Shown: positions 46,095-59,079, numbered from the stretch's first letter. The stretch: DNA of 64,000 nt from Zingiber officinale (GCF_018446385.1 NC_055993.1:67100631-67164630), one strand, 5' to 3'. The notes: generated from the letters alone by a model not told the origin. Made by a program: numbers and translations.

Positions 46095-48071
46095 TGTTAG
46101 TTAGAGCCCTAGAGCCAATCGTATGATGATTGTTGTATGGACTCATTGTATCATATTCCTATGTATATAAAGGCATTTGTTTTGGTTATTATACTTACTT
46201 GTATTAGTGTCAAATAACCAAGTATAATAGCGTCCTTGAGTAGAAGGTTCTTATCTATATCAATCGATTGGTTAAATCGATAGTGAGATGATATAGAGAA
46301 CACTACTTTTAATCATTCCTAGTCAAGTATTAACATTCAGGGACAATGTTAATGCGACGAGACTAACATGTAGGTCAACTCGATGACTTGATCTCACAAG
46401 TCATGGATATAGAGATATCAAGTTGACACATGGGTAGTATGCATTGGAGAATGTATACTGAATGACTCACTATGAGAAAGTATCATGGATCGTTATATGA
46501 GTGTCATATACTTTCTCATGTGGCTATTAGTATGACTATTAATCATTGGACCTGAAGTCACCATAGTTCCCTACATAAGGAGTTGCATACTTTGGATTCG
46601 TTAAACGTCACCCGCAACTGGGTGGACTATAAAGGCGATTACTGGGTATGTAACAAATTATGCGGAGGGATGTGAGTGATGTAGATGTGATCTATCCCTC
46701 CTATATAACGGGAGTGACATCGTTATTCTTGATAGAGTGAGACCACTAAGTGAATGGTCATGCCCAAATGAGTCAATATAAGATATTGAGCTCGTTTGAT
46801 TAAAGTGAGTCTACTTGGAGTTCAAGATTTAGATTGATCAGTGGATGACACCGTCTATGCCTCAAATTGATCAATCTAGATGTCAAGGATAGAAGGACAT
46901 TGTCATATATTGTGAAGCGTCACAATTAGTAGTCACAAGGTGATGTTGGATCTCAACATTCTTGTAACTTGGGTAGTAATGATGTGCTGCTAGATACCGC
47001 TCATTACTTATGCTTCTAAATTGGTTTAAGAACATTGTCAACGTTACAAGAACCTATTGGGTCACACACAAAGAATAAGTGGATGGAGATTAGGTTCATA
47101 TGATGAACCAATTGGATGAGGTTCATATGATGAACTAAAATTAGATTAAGAGTAATCCAAATTAGACTTATTGAGTTAGACTCAATTGGATTCAATTGTT
47201 GATTGAGTCTAATTTAGAGTTGCTTCATTGAGTCAATTTATATTAATGAAATAAGATTCATTAAATTGAAATTGACTTGAATCAAATGTTGGATTTAACT
47301 CAACAAGGAAGAGAAGTGGTCAATTTTGACTTGACCAAATTGGAAGTTGAAACATCAAGTTTGACTTGATGAAATGCCACTTAGTGAAGGTTGACTCATC
47401 CTACATGGCATGACTAACCAATACATCATTGCCACATCATCTCCACATCATCAAGAGAGAGCTAGAGGCATGGAATGCCAAGAGCCAAAGACCCTTGGCA
47501 TTCCATGTGTGGCCAGCCACATGAATATAGAATTCATTGGCATTGATTTATGATTAATTGGTGGTTGTCTTCTTCCTCCTTAGCTTCTTCTTCTTCTCAT
47601 TCTCTTCTTGGGCGAGAGTTCCAAGCAAGGTGGGTGATGGTAGGTGAGTTTAGTTCCAAGAAAATAGGGTGGAGTGAAAGTCACAAGGAGGGTACTTAGA
47701 GGAGTGTATGAAAGTCATTGCTTCTTCTTACTTTCTCTCCTTTTCTCACCTTTTCAATCCTACCCGAGAGCCCTTGTGAGTGCTAGTACACTTGTTGTGC
47801 TCTCTTCTCCATCTAGAGTGGTTTGAGAATCACTTCTTGTTCGTGTGGATACTACTAGAGGTGTGTACACTTGAACACACTCGAGATCCGACAACATTTG
47901 GACGAGCGAGATTTGCGAAGGGCTTCGCTTCAAAGGTATACTCACTTTCTTGTAGATCTAGGATAGGAAACATGTACATGTAAATTTTTATATCTTCGCA
48001 CGGATCTGGTGGCAAGACTTTGGGGTTTCCACAACGCAAAAAATGGTTTTTGCGGCCCGAAAGTCCCAACA
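46095..48071 (+). mobile_element. solo LTR F (long copia type)
   Basis: Starts TGTTAGTTAGAG and ends AAGTCCCAACA, flanks AGAAG (46090-46094) and GGAAG (48072-48076), 4/5 match. About 2.0 kb without coding content. The layout resembles D and E, including a late GACGAGCGAG-containing U5-like part near 47900. Confidence 0.65.
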
Positions 48072-48359
48072 GGAAGATCCTGGCAGCACAAGCGGTCGAC
48101 ATCTAGATCTGCCACACCTTTTTAGTATATCAGTCTTTGGTGCTCGCCTTTTGTCATCGAGCTCCTTAGGCATAGGATACTTTCATTAGTAGGAAGTCTT
48201 TTGGAGAGAGCCCAAAAGTAAAGTCATGAGAGTCTAGGCCTAAAGTGGACAATATCATACCATTGTGGAGATATATGAACATCTTTTTGCACAACAAATG
48301 ATATAAGAGTCATGGTCTAGACCAGATGTAATATGGGAAGACCTTGAATTGAAGTTGAG

Positions 48360-48650
48360 GGTAGGCCCAGAGCTGATCATGAGTGACCGGATGCTCGTGG
48401 GGAGGCCCAGAGCAGGTTAAGGTGACTGTATGCTTGTGTGGAGCTCGGAGCAGGTCAGAGTGACCGAATACTTATAGGGGGTGAGTAGGTCAGGGTGACC
48501 GGATGCTCATGAGGAGGCCTAGAGTTTGTCAGGATAACCGGATGCTCACATGGAGGCCCGGAGTAGGTCAAAAGTGAATGAATGTGGATGCTCACAGAGA
48601 AGTCCAGAGTAAGTCAGGGTGATTGAATACTCATGGAAAAATTCAAACTA
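48360..48650 (+). repeat. minisatellite of about 39 bp
   Basis: Six to seven degenerate units built on GGTCAGGGTGACCGGATGCT and GGAGGCCCAGAGCA. Anchors at about 48385, 48424, 48462, 48497 and 48536. Lies left of a second array in what looks like LTR-derived DNA. Confidence 0.75.
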
Positions 48651-48799
48651 TGAGAATAAGTGTTGGACACAAACAATCTAATGCCGGAGATTTATGGGTA
48701 TTAGTTGAATTTAAGCTACATTGAATTAAATTCAACTTATAGTCGAAATGACCTGAGCAGATAATTTCAGGCTGCTAGTAGGGGCTGGTTTCTGTAAAG

Positions 48800-49285
48800 T
48801 GCATAGCGAAAGACCAGGTCAGCAGAGCGGAAGACCAGGTCAGTAGAGCAGAAGACCAGGTCAGCAGAGCAGAAGACCAGGACAGGTCTGCAGAGCGGCA
48901 GACCAGAGCTGCAGTGCGGAAGACCAGAGCTGCAGGGCAGGTCTGCAGAGTGGCAGACCAGAGCAGCAGATCATAGAGGCAGCGCAGGTTTGTAGAGCGG
49001 AAGACCAGAGCGACAGATCAGAGAGGCAGCGCAGGTCTGCAGAGTGGAAGACCAGAGCTGTAGGGCAGGTCTACAGAGCAGCAGACCAGAGCAGTAGATC
49101 AGAGAGGTAGCGCAGGTCTGTAGAGCGGAAGACCAGAGCTGCAGGGCAGGTCTACAGAGTGGAAGACCAGAGAGGTAGTGCAGGTCTACAGAGCGATAGA
49201 CCAAATCTGTAGAGCGGAAGACCAGGTCTACAGAACGGAACTATAGGGCTGGTCTGCAGAGAGGAAGACCAGGTCTGCACTTGAT
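48800..49285. repeat. GCAGACC/AGACCAG minisatellite
   Basis: Dense imperfect repeats of about 21-24 bp (AGACCAGGTCAGCAGAGCGGA, GCAGGTCTGCAGAG), many self-complementary (GGTCTGCAGACC type). They open misleading minus-strand frames. Probably part of an LTR or leader of a retroelement on the minus strand. Confidence 0.8.
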
Positions 49286-50130
49286 CTGGCAAAAGATAAA
49301 TCGGGCGAGGAGACTGGCCAACCGGGAAAACTGACCGAGGCCTGCGAGAGTCGCAGTTTCCTTTAAACAGATTCACCCACCTCTGACTGTGCTTCGAGGC
49401 TTACAAGGATTATCTGTTTCCTAGGATACAATGATAGACCGTGAACCCGACCAAGTACTTGTGGTCACAGCGAACTGAGTGGCACCCGATTGCTATCACG
49501 GGCACTCCGCCGAGCAGGAGCTGCACGATAGAGGAGGAGGAAGAAAATGGAGAGTCTTTGCTATGCTATGTGCGTAACCCTTTTGCCTGTAATCACAGCC
49601 TCCTTTTATAGGAGCTTAAATGAACGACAAAATTAATGATCGATTAATGTTGGCTGTTCCACTTGGGCGAATTTTTCCCCGACCGGTCCGACATTCGTGT
49701 GCGCAGATCGCGCTTGCACACGAGTCAACTTGGTTCAGTGCAAATCCGGGCCCTGGATTTGCACCCCCCCTGCGCACCCACGCATGAGAGAGAGTCTCTC
49801 CCCATGTATTTGTTCACAACCTCAATGTATGTGAATCAATATAAACCAACAAAAGTTTCTTGAAACTTCCAATGTGGGACTAAAGTCCCATTCACAATGA
49901 AACCTCTTTCCTATTCCATTTATTCTCCATTCACTTATTCAATAATAAGTATGCTCCTTCGTGTAAGGGGAGGATGGTTAGTATTGCCATTCCTTCCGCT
50001 GCTCCTCGGTAATCTGCATCGTCCTCCATCGAAGAATCCATTTTCACCACGGACCTCTGTCGTCACCCCTAATTGTTCATTTCTCTCAAGTGGAGTTGCA
50101 GAATCCTTTTTTTATTTCTTAGACCAATAA
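49286..50130 (-). other. LTR-like fragment with minus-strand TATA
   Basis: On the minus strand a TATAAAAGGAGGC sequence lies near 49600-49612 and is followed by leader-like sequence toward 49300. A GTGGGACTAAAGTCCCA hairpin at 49874-49890 is of a type I associate with plant retroelement ends. No complete LTR pair is found. Confidence 0.45.
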
Positions 50131-51471
50131 CTTTTTCATTAACTATTGGAGAGAAAGTGGGTAAAAAACGTGGGTGGAAATGAATGTGTACGCGTTTCGA
50201 GCAAGCATGTGTGAAACGAAACTTCGTAATAACATAAAGGATGATTTTTTGGGGAGGGGGGAGGGGGTTTCAATTTATTTCTTGACACTCTTGAACTAGA
50301 TTTTAAGTCAGATATAGATATAGTCATATAGAATCTATTACAAATAAAATTTATGTTTCCTCCTTAATTCTAATTCTGGATCCATCCTTGCTTGTGACTA
50401 TGGTCATTTCCTCCGTGGTCAGACTCTTGTCCCAGAAGCATAGTCATTGACATTGCCACCCTCAGTCGTAGATGTCACGGTTGAATCGGTGTCCTCCACA
50501 TTGTCGTATTTTTACAAGTTAAGTTGATGTCGAATACAAACAACTGTAGATTGAGGTCTTGTATAAGACACTCAAGCACGACCTTGCACTATGCTCTTAA
50601 ACTGACTGTCTCTATATCTTATTGTCGACGACACACTCTCTAACACCACATCAATGGTAGGCCTCCAAATTTTCAACGACTATAGATTAGATATAATTAC
50701 TAGTAACTTAATTTAATAATTTTATAAATACTAAAAAAATATATTCGTTTAAAATTTAAAATTCGGTGAAATATAGGAAATGGTGAGATGGTAACATGCT
50801 TGCACCAAATGAACTCGGACCTCTTTTATGACGGACTTAGCTAACTCGAGATCAATCCAGTTCATGTTTAATTCGTGGATCCATCCCTAAGTCCAAGACT
50901 ACCTTAATTATTAAAAAAAAACCTAGAGGCTTGGATCACGCGGAGCGTGGAACTCATTGGAGTTAATAGGATTGAATTTAGTTGTGATGTGGTGATTGTA
51001 GAGATTGTGTGCTTGAGAGCTTGGCTGGGATGAATTGTTGTGGAGCTTGGTGAACTTGAGATTTGAAAGCTTAGGTTAAGGTGTAGTGAATTTTGTTGGG
51101 ATCGATGACATCGCTAGAGGTGAGAGTGAACAGTGTTGCTGTGATGATTGAAAATTGCCTAATAGTTGACTATTTGTCAATATCGCTTGATTGTTTTTCT
51201 ATAATTTGAATGTTGTACCTACAGAATGACTATTTTAATTCAGTATTGATCACAATAGTCAACTGTTATACCCTATTAGTCAATTATTGGATAATAATTT
51301 TTGAATTGACTTAAAAACTCTTTGTTTGCTCCATTAATATCATCAGTCGATTACTCATACTCAATAGCCAACTGATATACTACAAACCCCTAAATCCCCT
51401 CAAATCTCAAACTCAAGGTTTTGAGGTCATCAGTCGATTGCTATTCCATAACAGTTGACTAAGTTAGGACA
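50131..51471. other. unassigned DNA
   Basis: No coding frame or element border is recognised. The sequence is moderately AT-rich and probably decayed repeat. Confidence 0.4.
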
Positions 51472-53993
51472 CATAGAGAGCTAGAGGAGGGGGGAGGGAG
51501 CGAATAGCTCGCTTAATTCTTTGATGATGATTTGCAGTAGAAAACTCAAAGCAATGCTAACATCTTCATTTCACTTGATATACACTTCTTTGAGGTGACT
51601 AATCCAAGGATTTACTTTCCTCGCTCATAGATGCACTATAAAAACATCATTCCTGGAGGTAGAGAAGGTTTGTACAAGCTCAAGCAGGAGAAATACAAAC
51701 AAAAAACGCAAACTAGGTTGCAAAAGAAATTAAAAACAATTTTACAACATGAACCTTACTTTGCTTATTCTTTTCTTGCTTTGGATTATCTCTTGGTGAA
51801 AGAAAATACAGCAACACTTCTTCTCCAAACATCTAATAACTATCAATGAAAATCTAGACGAACTCCTATTTATATGAATGTTGTTCAAACTACTTTTTGC
51901 CTCCTAATCGATTAAGCTTTTCTTCTCAATCAATTTCCAAGTCATCATTTGACTGTTCAACCTATAGAATGACTTTTTTTTTCAAACTTGAAATTAATTG
52001 GTGAGTCATATCAATCAATTCGACAGCTTCTAATCAATTGACCAAATCACTTCAAAAGCTTCCTATTCGCTAGAGAAAGTAGCCTAATCGATTGTTCCAA
52101 ATGATTCTAAACTCTTCGTTTTCTTGCAAAAAAGGCCCCAATAGATTAGCTCAATCGATTGGGAAAGGCTGGATCAATTGCCTCAATCGATTCACCAAGC
52201 CTCTGTTCTCTCACGAAAAACCTCCCCAATTGATTGGACATCTTTCCAATCGATTCAGCACTTTTGCGACAAAGCCACCGTGCTTCATGAAAATCATACT
52301 CCAATCGATTACTCTAAGTCCAATGGATTGCCTAATCGATTCTGGCCCTTACTGTTCTTTCGCAAAACACTTCTAATTGATTCCCTAATCGATTGGCTTA
52401 GGGCCAATCCATTGCCCTAATTGATTTCCCAACCCTATCTCACTTGATTTGTGTCTAGGGTTTCCTTGCTTAACATTTGATCAGTCGTGAGATATTGAGA
52501 CTTCTAATTGCCTAGCATACTATCAACCTTGACTTGTCATGACTTCTTCACCAAGTGTCCGATCTTCCGTGATCCACTTGGACTTTCTCTTGCCCACTTT
52601 CGTTGGACTTTTAATACTAAGTGTCAGGTCAACCATTGACCTATTTGGACTTTCTCTTTGTCAACTTTCCGTTGAACTTTTGATCACGAAGTGCTGTCCT
52701 CCTTGACCCACTTGAGTTTTTCTTTTATCCAACCTCCAATTAGGGCTAGTCACTCGGTAGACTTCCACCCTGTCTAACCTCAACTAAGGCTTTCCTTTGC
52801 CTAACAATAATTAAGACTTTCTTTTGCCAGTGTACGATCCTCTTTGACCTACTTGAACTTTCCTTTACTTGACTTCAGTTAGGACTAATCACTTAGTAGG
52901 CTTCCACTATGCTTAACCTTAGTTAGGATTTTCCCTTATCTATTCACAGTTAGAACTTTCCATCGCCTAACTTCAGTTAGGACCAATCACTCGGTAGACT
53001 TCTATCCTGCCTAACCTTAGCTAGAACTTCCCCTTGCATAAACGTAGTTAGGACTTCCCACTACTTAATCTTTAGTTAGAAATTTCCTAGACAAGTATCT
53101 GATCACCCTTTGACCTACTTGACTTATCTCTCATATATTATCCAACATCAAAACTCAAGCTTGAGCTAACTCAAACTTAGTCAAACTAGTCAACCTTAAT
53201 TTGAGTATGATTGCATCAACAACTAATACCTTTGCTTTCAACATTTCCAAGGCTAAACTATCACTTTGTCAATTATCAAGTTGACCTTAACCTACCAGGA
53301 TTTTCTTAGCCTAGTATCCAATAAATTTTGGCCTACTAGAACTTTCTTTTTCCTTGCATCTGGTCAATCTTGACCTGTCGCGACTTCATCATTCACTAGC
53401 ATTCGGTCAACCTTGGTTTGTTGAGACTTTACTATTGCATAAAATTCAGTCAACCTTGACCTATAAAAAATTTTCTATTATTTGCATCCGGTCAACCTTG
53501 ACATGTTTGAACTTCCCAACTCATGCTTAATATCTTGTCAACCTTAACCTGCCAAAACTTTTCCATTATCGAACATCTGATTCTCTTTAATCTGCTCAGA
53601 CTTTCTGTTTAATGCCTAATATCCAGTTCTCCATAACTCGCCAATACTTAATTTCTCATGCCTGACCTATTAGGACCTCCATCATTACCGAGTGTTCGAT
53701 CAACCTTAATACACTTGAACTTCATGTCTTATACCAAGTGTTTGGTCTTCCATAATCCACTTGGATTTTGCTTCTCGTGCTAAGTGTCTAGTTTTCATGA
53801 CACACTTAGACTTCACCTTTACTAACTCTCGGTTATATTTTCAAGTGTCAAGCGTTAGATTAACCGTGACCCACTTGGATTTTTCCACTATCAAGTATCT
53901 AATCAACTTTAATCTACTTGACTTTTCACTCAACTATCAACCATCAAAACCAAAATCAATTTTGGTCAACCTTGATTAGATGGTGATTGCATT
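51472..53993 (-). mobile_element. solo LTR G of family A, expanded
   Basis: Begins with a diverged version of the A start (AGTTAGGACACATAGAGAGC) and follows the same order: AGTAGAAA..ACTT, GAGGTGACTAATCCAAGG, the ATCGATT-palindrome block (51900-52440), then CAACCTTGACC..ACTTGGACTTT modules and a GGTGATTGCATTA end. At about 2.5 kb it is 0.9 kb longer than the LTRs of A, because the last modules are repeated many times. No internal region or second LTR. Confidence 0.7.
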
Positions 53994-54627
53994 AAAAAAA
54001 ATCTCCCTTGCTAATAATCTCTCCTTCTTGATGTCTCATTTACCATTAAATATATTGATTAAATATTGAAATCCAACTCAAGCTTAATCAATCTTAGCCA
54101 GAAGTTGATTGCACCAATAAATTGGTATCTCGAGGTGTTAGTCTTGATTGACTTGATGCTGAATGTTAATATTGAAAATATTTTTGGATATCATTCATCC
54201 TATCTATTTTAGTTAACTAATAAAAGATTGAGTCAACTAAAGAGGGGTCAAGATGAATGAAGAGTAGTTGTTGAAAGAAAGGACTTTTATTATCAATATT
54301 TTAGTCGATTGAAGGAGATTTAAGTTAATTGTGTTCAAATAACATGGTCGTGTGGAGATTATCCAAGTTTGGTACCAAAACTATAAATATAGTAAACCTT
54401 AAAAACAACAGCACTAGCTACTACACCTTAGAATACACATACTCTTGTGTTTGAAATCTTATTTTATCTTCTTTGGTTTTGGGAGTTTCAGTCGGTTGCT
54501 CGGGAAATGACAGTGACACAATAAACATCATCGTATATGTTTCTACTCATGTTTTTAGATTTCAAAGGTGTTTTCAATCGCATGGGATGGTTCGGATGAG
54601 CACGTGAGTAATGCGTGTAGAGGAGTA
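53994..54627. other. unassigned DNA
   Basis: Possibly a second decayed LTR end (54080-54125 repeats the CTCAAGCTTAATCAATCTTAG..GATTGCACCAAT ending). No gene. Confidence 0.4.
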
Positions 54628-54630
54628 TAA

Positions 54631-54988
54631 GAGCATCCGCATGAACTTTTCTGAATGCAGAGTTTATCTTAAATTTTATATTTTACGTATTTTTTTTTTG
54701 CAATAATCACCCTATCCATTCTCTAAATTTAGATTTAATGAATACTACTTTTCTAAATTTAATGAATAAAATTAATTCTTTAAATATTAAAATATTATTT
54801 AATTTGGGAGAGAAAAAAATAAAGAAAATACATTGGGTAATGAAAAATAGATATTACATAGGGAGAGAAAAAATAATAAAAAAAGTGGAAGAGAGAGAAG
54901 AAAATAAAAAAAATAAGGATAATAAAAATATAAAATGGGTGATTACCATAAATTTTAGAGATATTATAGAAAAATTGATAAAGATGCA
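54631..54988. mobile_element. degenerate Tourist-like MITE
   Basis: The left end GAGCATCCGCATGAAC, preceded by TAA, and the interior (GGGAGAGAAAAAATAATAAA, AATTTAGATTTAATGAATA) match the MITE at 59124-59533 in inverted orientation. The right end (TTGATAAAGATGC) is decayed. The open frames inside are not genes. Confidence 0.5.
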
Positions 54989-55104
54989 AAAATACTACAT
55001 GTTTTAGTAAATAAACATGGAAGATTAGAAAAATGTTAACTATATGATTTAATAATTATCAAAATTAAAAGAGTTCCCTTTTCATTTATATCATGGAATC
55101 CCTT

Positions 55105-55265
55105 TAATAAGAAGTGGATCTAAGAATATTGACTATTTAGATGAGACTTCATGAACACTTTCTAATTTTCTCTGATGACCAAGGAAAATTTTTTGTGGAT
55201 TAAATCGGTTACCTCCATAATTAATTGATTTGAAGAATTGTATATCTAAATTATCAAAACAACAC
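55105..55265 (+). repeat. second copy of the SINE-like repeat
   Basis: Similar over about 160 bp to 12725-12880, including CACCTCCATAATTAAT and GTTGGATATCTAGATTACC-like parts. 5'-truncated: no box A or box B is seen. Confidence 0.5.
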
Positions 55266-55312
55266 CTCAATTATAATTTTTTTTATCCTAATACCAATAT
55301 GTAGTCTACATA

Positions 55313-55896
55313 TAGAGCTGTTAATTTGGGTTGAGCCAGTCAAATTGACTTGACTTGTCAAACAATTTAAACATATTTAGTTGAAATATTATCAATCTAT
55401 TTAAAGGTAAGTCCAGGTGGGCCGACCCGCCTAGGCTCGTAACCCGTGTGGGTTGGATTAACCCTCGGGTTGACAAAAAAAAATCCCCAAAAATTTAAAA
55501 TTAAAATAAAAAATTTAAGATTTTTTGAGATTGAACTTTAACTTGAATCGGATAGGACTCTGTCAACTTCTGTACTTAAATCAAATAAAGAACAATTGTC
55601 AAAAAAAAAATAAAGAAAAGAAAAATAAACACATAGAAAGACAAACTATCAAATAAAGAATGCGAAGTTCACACCCTCAACTTAACTTTGAATATAAAGA
55701 TACTTAACATTATTACATATGTGTGCTAAATCCAAAATTTGACTCATCTAATTCGTAATTTAAATTTAAAATTTTTATTTTTTAATATTTTTAATGGATC
55801 TATGAATTGATCCATCTAATTATCTATTTTGAATTGAATTGAGTTAGGTTGAAAATTTTTTAATTCGTCAAATGACCGCCCCATCTCACAACTCTA
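55313..55896. mobile_element. hAT-like element, weakly supported
   Basis: Starts TAGAGCTGTTAATTTGGG and ends CATCTCACAACTCTA, an imperfect inverted repeat of a kind common in plant hAT MITEs. Internal GGGTTGG/CCCGCC sequence. The flanking 8 bases do not match, so insertion is not proven. Confidence 0.45.
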
Positions 55897-56002
55897 TCTG
55901 AGCTGTTTGGACCAAATCAGCTCTAATCGGAGTTGCATGGCTTATTTTTTATTTTTTTGAACTCACCAATTGTTTTAACTAAAGCCTTTCCAAATGGTGT
56001 TA

Positions 56003-56013
56003 TTTTATATAAA
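56003..56013 (+). promoter_or_regulatory. candidate TATA box of NOV
   Basis: TTTATATAAAA about 200 bp upstream of the NOV start codon. The spacing is plausible for a plant promoter with a leader of about 170 bases. AT-rich surroundings make chance likely. Confidence 0.3.
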
Positions 56014-56210
56014 ATAATAAGTCACAAATTTAATAGTTTTTAATAAAAAGAAAAAAGAAAAAAGAAAAAGGAAAAACAAATAGTGAATCAAATTTATATT
56101 TCCAATCCGGTGCGTTGAGGTTTAACCGCCATGCCACGTATTGTTTCCCCTATAAGGATATCTGATTTTGTACATCGATTCGACCCCCTCGCCTTCTCAC
56201 TCTCGTTCTC

Positions 56211-57138
56211 ATGTCTCGGCGGCCGCCGCCGCCGCAATACGTCCATCCAAGCGGCGCCGGCGGCGTTCAACGCCATCCCGTCTACTCCCCCGGGAACCCT
56301 AATTTCAATGGTTTCGTCAATCCTCAAAGCCAGGGTTACCTTCCCAGCTTGCCGCCCAACCCCTTCCAAAACCCTATATTCGCCCAAGTTCCCCGTCCCT
56401 ACTTCCAAAATCCCGCTTTTACTCAACCGAATCCTTCCTCCGACCTCAATACTCTTATTCAGATTGTCGACGCTGCTGCCACGAAGGCACACCGGGAGAT
56501 CGTTGCTGCTGGCCAGAGCGTTTCAACTTGGAAAGTGTCGCAGGCCGCCCTACTTGCTCTAAATATCGAATCTTGGAGTTCCCTAGGTTTTCAAATCCAG
56601 GATGTTCCGTCCCTACACAACCTGATAATCACAGAAGGGAAGGTGAGTTTCCTCTGCAAAAATCTGGAAAAACGAAGGGTGAAGAAGTTGTTTATTACTT
56701 TTTAAAGACCACTTGCACGCAGTTTTATGATTATTTATAATTATGCAATTAAATTTAAATTTATGGCTGTTTGCATGTTTTATGTATCTTAACATCGTAT
56801 GCTCATCAGATAAATGCATTTATACACTGTTTCCTTGGTGCACGGAAAATCACTTCACTGTATGATTTGGAGGTTGAAATATGCAAGAATGAAGGTGTGG
56901 AGCGGTTTGATGAACTTAGGCTGGGGCCGTTGCTTCATCATCCACTCATCCAGCACTATTTCTCAGTTCCTCCTGATGTGACAGAAATCTTCAAAATAAC
57001 GACAGAGGAAATCATTTGTTTGTTACAAACTGTCATGAACAAATCCAAGAAAATATCGGTGGAGAAATTTTTGGAATTTCTTGAAGAGAAAAAGGTGGTA
57101 TCAAAGGAGAAGCTTTGTGTGCGCATACAGAGTTTAGG
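56211..57138 (+). CDS. NOV: NO VEIN-like protein, first two coding exons (partial at 3' side)
   Basis: Exon 1 is 56211-56642, from an ATG in good context through a Pro/Asn-rich N-terminus (PNPFQNPIF, PYFQNPAF) to ITEGK, ending at a GTGAGT donor. Exon 2 is 56810-57138, after a 167-bp intron ending CATCAG, and starts INAFIHCFLGARKITSLYDL. It carries ICKNEGVERFDEL.LGPLL.HPLI..YF and ends in KLCVRIQSLG at a GTATGT donor. The total is 253 codons with a split last codon. The pattern matches the N-terminal region of plant NO VEIN, a large nuclear protein with a histidine-kinase-like ATPase domain needed for vascular development and auxin-dependent cell fate. That domain would lie downstream and is not in the window. 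The next exon is not found in the 6.86 kb that follow, so either the intron is very long or this is a broken copy. The exons have no stops or frameshifts, favouring a real gene. The name rests on remembered motifs, not a search. Confidence 0.75.
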
Positions 57139-58004
57139 GTATGTACTACACTTAACGTTCCTTAATGTTTTCAGTATATTCATGTTTTCAGTATATTCAA
57201 GTAGTGTGAAACTAATGCCTCTTGGTTTGTGAAACTTATAAAGACAATCCAATGGTAGAAGTTAAATAAAAGACAATAAGCTTATTTAGTTGAAACATCT
57301 TTTAGTCATGATACCTTCTTTTGTTTTCAAGTTGAATTAATTGCCTACGTGTTGTTTCTCTTCATTTTTAAGTCAGCAGTGCTTCTTTAATTGACTCAAC
57401 TCACTAGCCGGCTGAAACCACCTCTAGTGGAATGGATCCCAAACTATTATCATTTTAACGATCAAATCTTCGTCGTAAGTTGTGATCTTTCTCAACTCTC
57501 AAAACTCACATAAGAGCTTATCTGTGATTTCGCCTCCAAGGCCATTTATTAGGTAGGTCTAAAGTCTCTTGGATGCGCCAAGCTCACAACTCGCTCTACG
57601 TGCCATCATTCACTCTTTCTCTATGTAGTTTACCTTCTTTTAGGTGCTCCTTATTCTGCAGCCCTTCTAATATCTTATACCATTGTTCAAATATCTCATA
57701 CCGTCCTTCTCCGATCTCCAGTGGACCTTCAACACCGAGTCAATCAAATTGGCCGTGTCAAATCAAGCTCCACGAGTTGCTCCAATATCACCTTATGCTT
57801 CTCGTTCTCCGTTTCCATAGATGCATTATGCAACCTTCTTCAAACTTCATCATACCTCCAAGCTATTAAGTATGTTGTTGGCCGCGCTATGTCATCATCA
57901 ACACTCAACGCCATCAAGTCACAACCTCCGTGAACTCCATGTGCATTAGCTATGTTCCTCCATAACTTAACACACATATTACATATGGAAGGTCTAACTT
58001 AAAC
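57139..58004 (+). other. start of NOV intron 2
   Basis: Begins GTATGT. 57390-57960 is less AT-rich (CTCACAACTCGCTCTACGTG and the like) and looks like a retroelement fragment; I see no exon in it. Confidence 0.5.
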
Positions 58005-58015
58005 CCTTTGTTGAA

Positions 58016-59079
58016 CCAGTGAATGAAATCTCGAGCCGTGCCGCCCGAAACGGGCGATTTTTACTGTTCCGACTCGGGACCGGCACCGCACGCATAACAA
58101 TTTCGCGTGCGTCACACGGGCGCAACAGAAGGAAGAAGGAAGAAGAAGAAGGAAGAAGGAAGAAGAAAAAATGAATCAATTTGGGGATGAAGACCTACCT
58201 CGAATCATCGGTGCGAAGCGGCGGCTGCGGGGATGCGGTGAGGAGGCGGCGGCGGTGAGGCAGCGGTGGCTGCGGTGAGGTGGCGACGAGTGCAAAAATC
58301 GCGATGGGAGAGGTTGAGAAAACATTAGGGTTTATTAAAACTTTTAAATAAAACTATTATATTTTATATATAGTTTCTAATTTCTAATTAATTATTATAT
58401 AAATTATAGTTTTATATTATATAAATTAATAATTAATTAAAGAAACAGTTAATTAATTGATCTAATTAAAATATATAATTTTATAATTTTATTTAAATTA
58501 TAAAAAAATTAAAGTAAAAATAGATAATTTAAAAAACAAACTTTAAATAATTTTTATAAATTTCAAATAATTTTGAAAATTTATAATAATTTTAAAATTT
58601 TATAAATAATTCTAAAAAAATTAATTGTTAAAAAAAATAAAATAAAAATAAATGTTTTAAAATAAATTTGATTTTATGTATATATATATATAATATTATT
58701 TAGAATATTTATAAACTATAATTATATAATTATTATATATATTATGAATTTTGTTAATTTATATAATTATTATAGATAATATTTTTTTTTATCTTAGAAT
58801 CAATTTGAGATTTGAAATAATAAATATTATAATACTTATCTTCTCTATTTTTAGATTCTTAGTTCCTAAACATATAAAACACATTTTTATTGATATAAAT
58901 GTCTAATTTTATTTTAGAAGTTTTTACATATATGGTCAAGTTACATAACATTAATACAACAACCTCTACATATATATATATATAAAATCAAGTATCGAAA
59001 CCGTATCGGCACGATACGATACCGAAACCGTATCGTTCCGGTCTGAGACCGAAACCTCGGCACAGGTCGAGATTTTAAA
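58016..59079. mobile_element. Mutator-like non-autonomous element in NOV intron
   Basis: Flanked by CCTTTGTTGAA (58005-58015) and CCTTGGTTGAA (59080-59090), an 11-bp direct repeat with one mismatch; at least 9 bp fits a Mutator duplication. Inverted ends contain AATCTCGA.C.GTGCCG (58025-58043 and 59050-59075). The interior has a GGCGGC-rich stretch (58205-58290), then AT-rich DNA. No transposase. The GC-rich part could be captured gene DNA. Confidence 0.7.

Noticed and set aside
48971..49376. Minus-strand frames rich in Leu-Cys-Arg-Pro-Ala repeats
   Set aside because: They come from the 21-24 bp minisatellite; periodic DNA opens frames without coding for a protein.
54738..55007. An 89-residue Lys/Asn/Ile-rich plus-strand frame
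   Set aside because: It lies in an AT-rich MITE related to 59124-59533; composition alone explains it.
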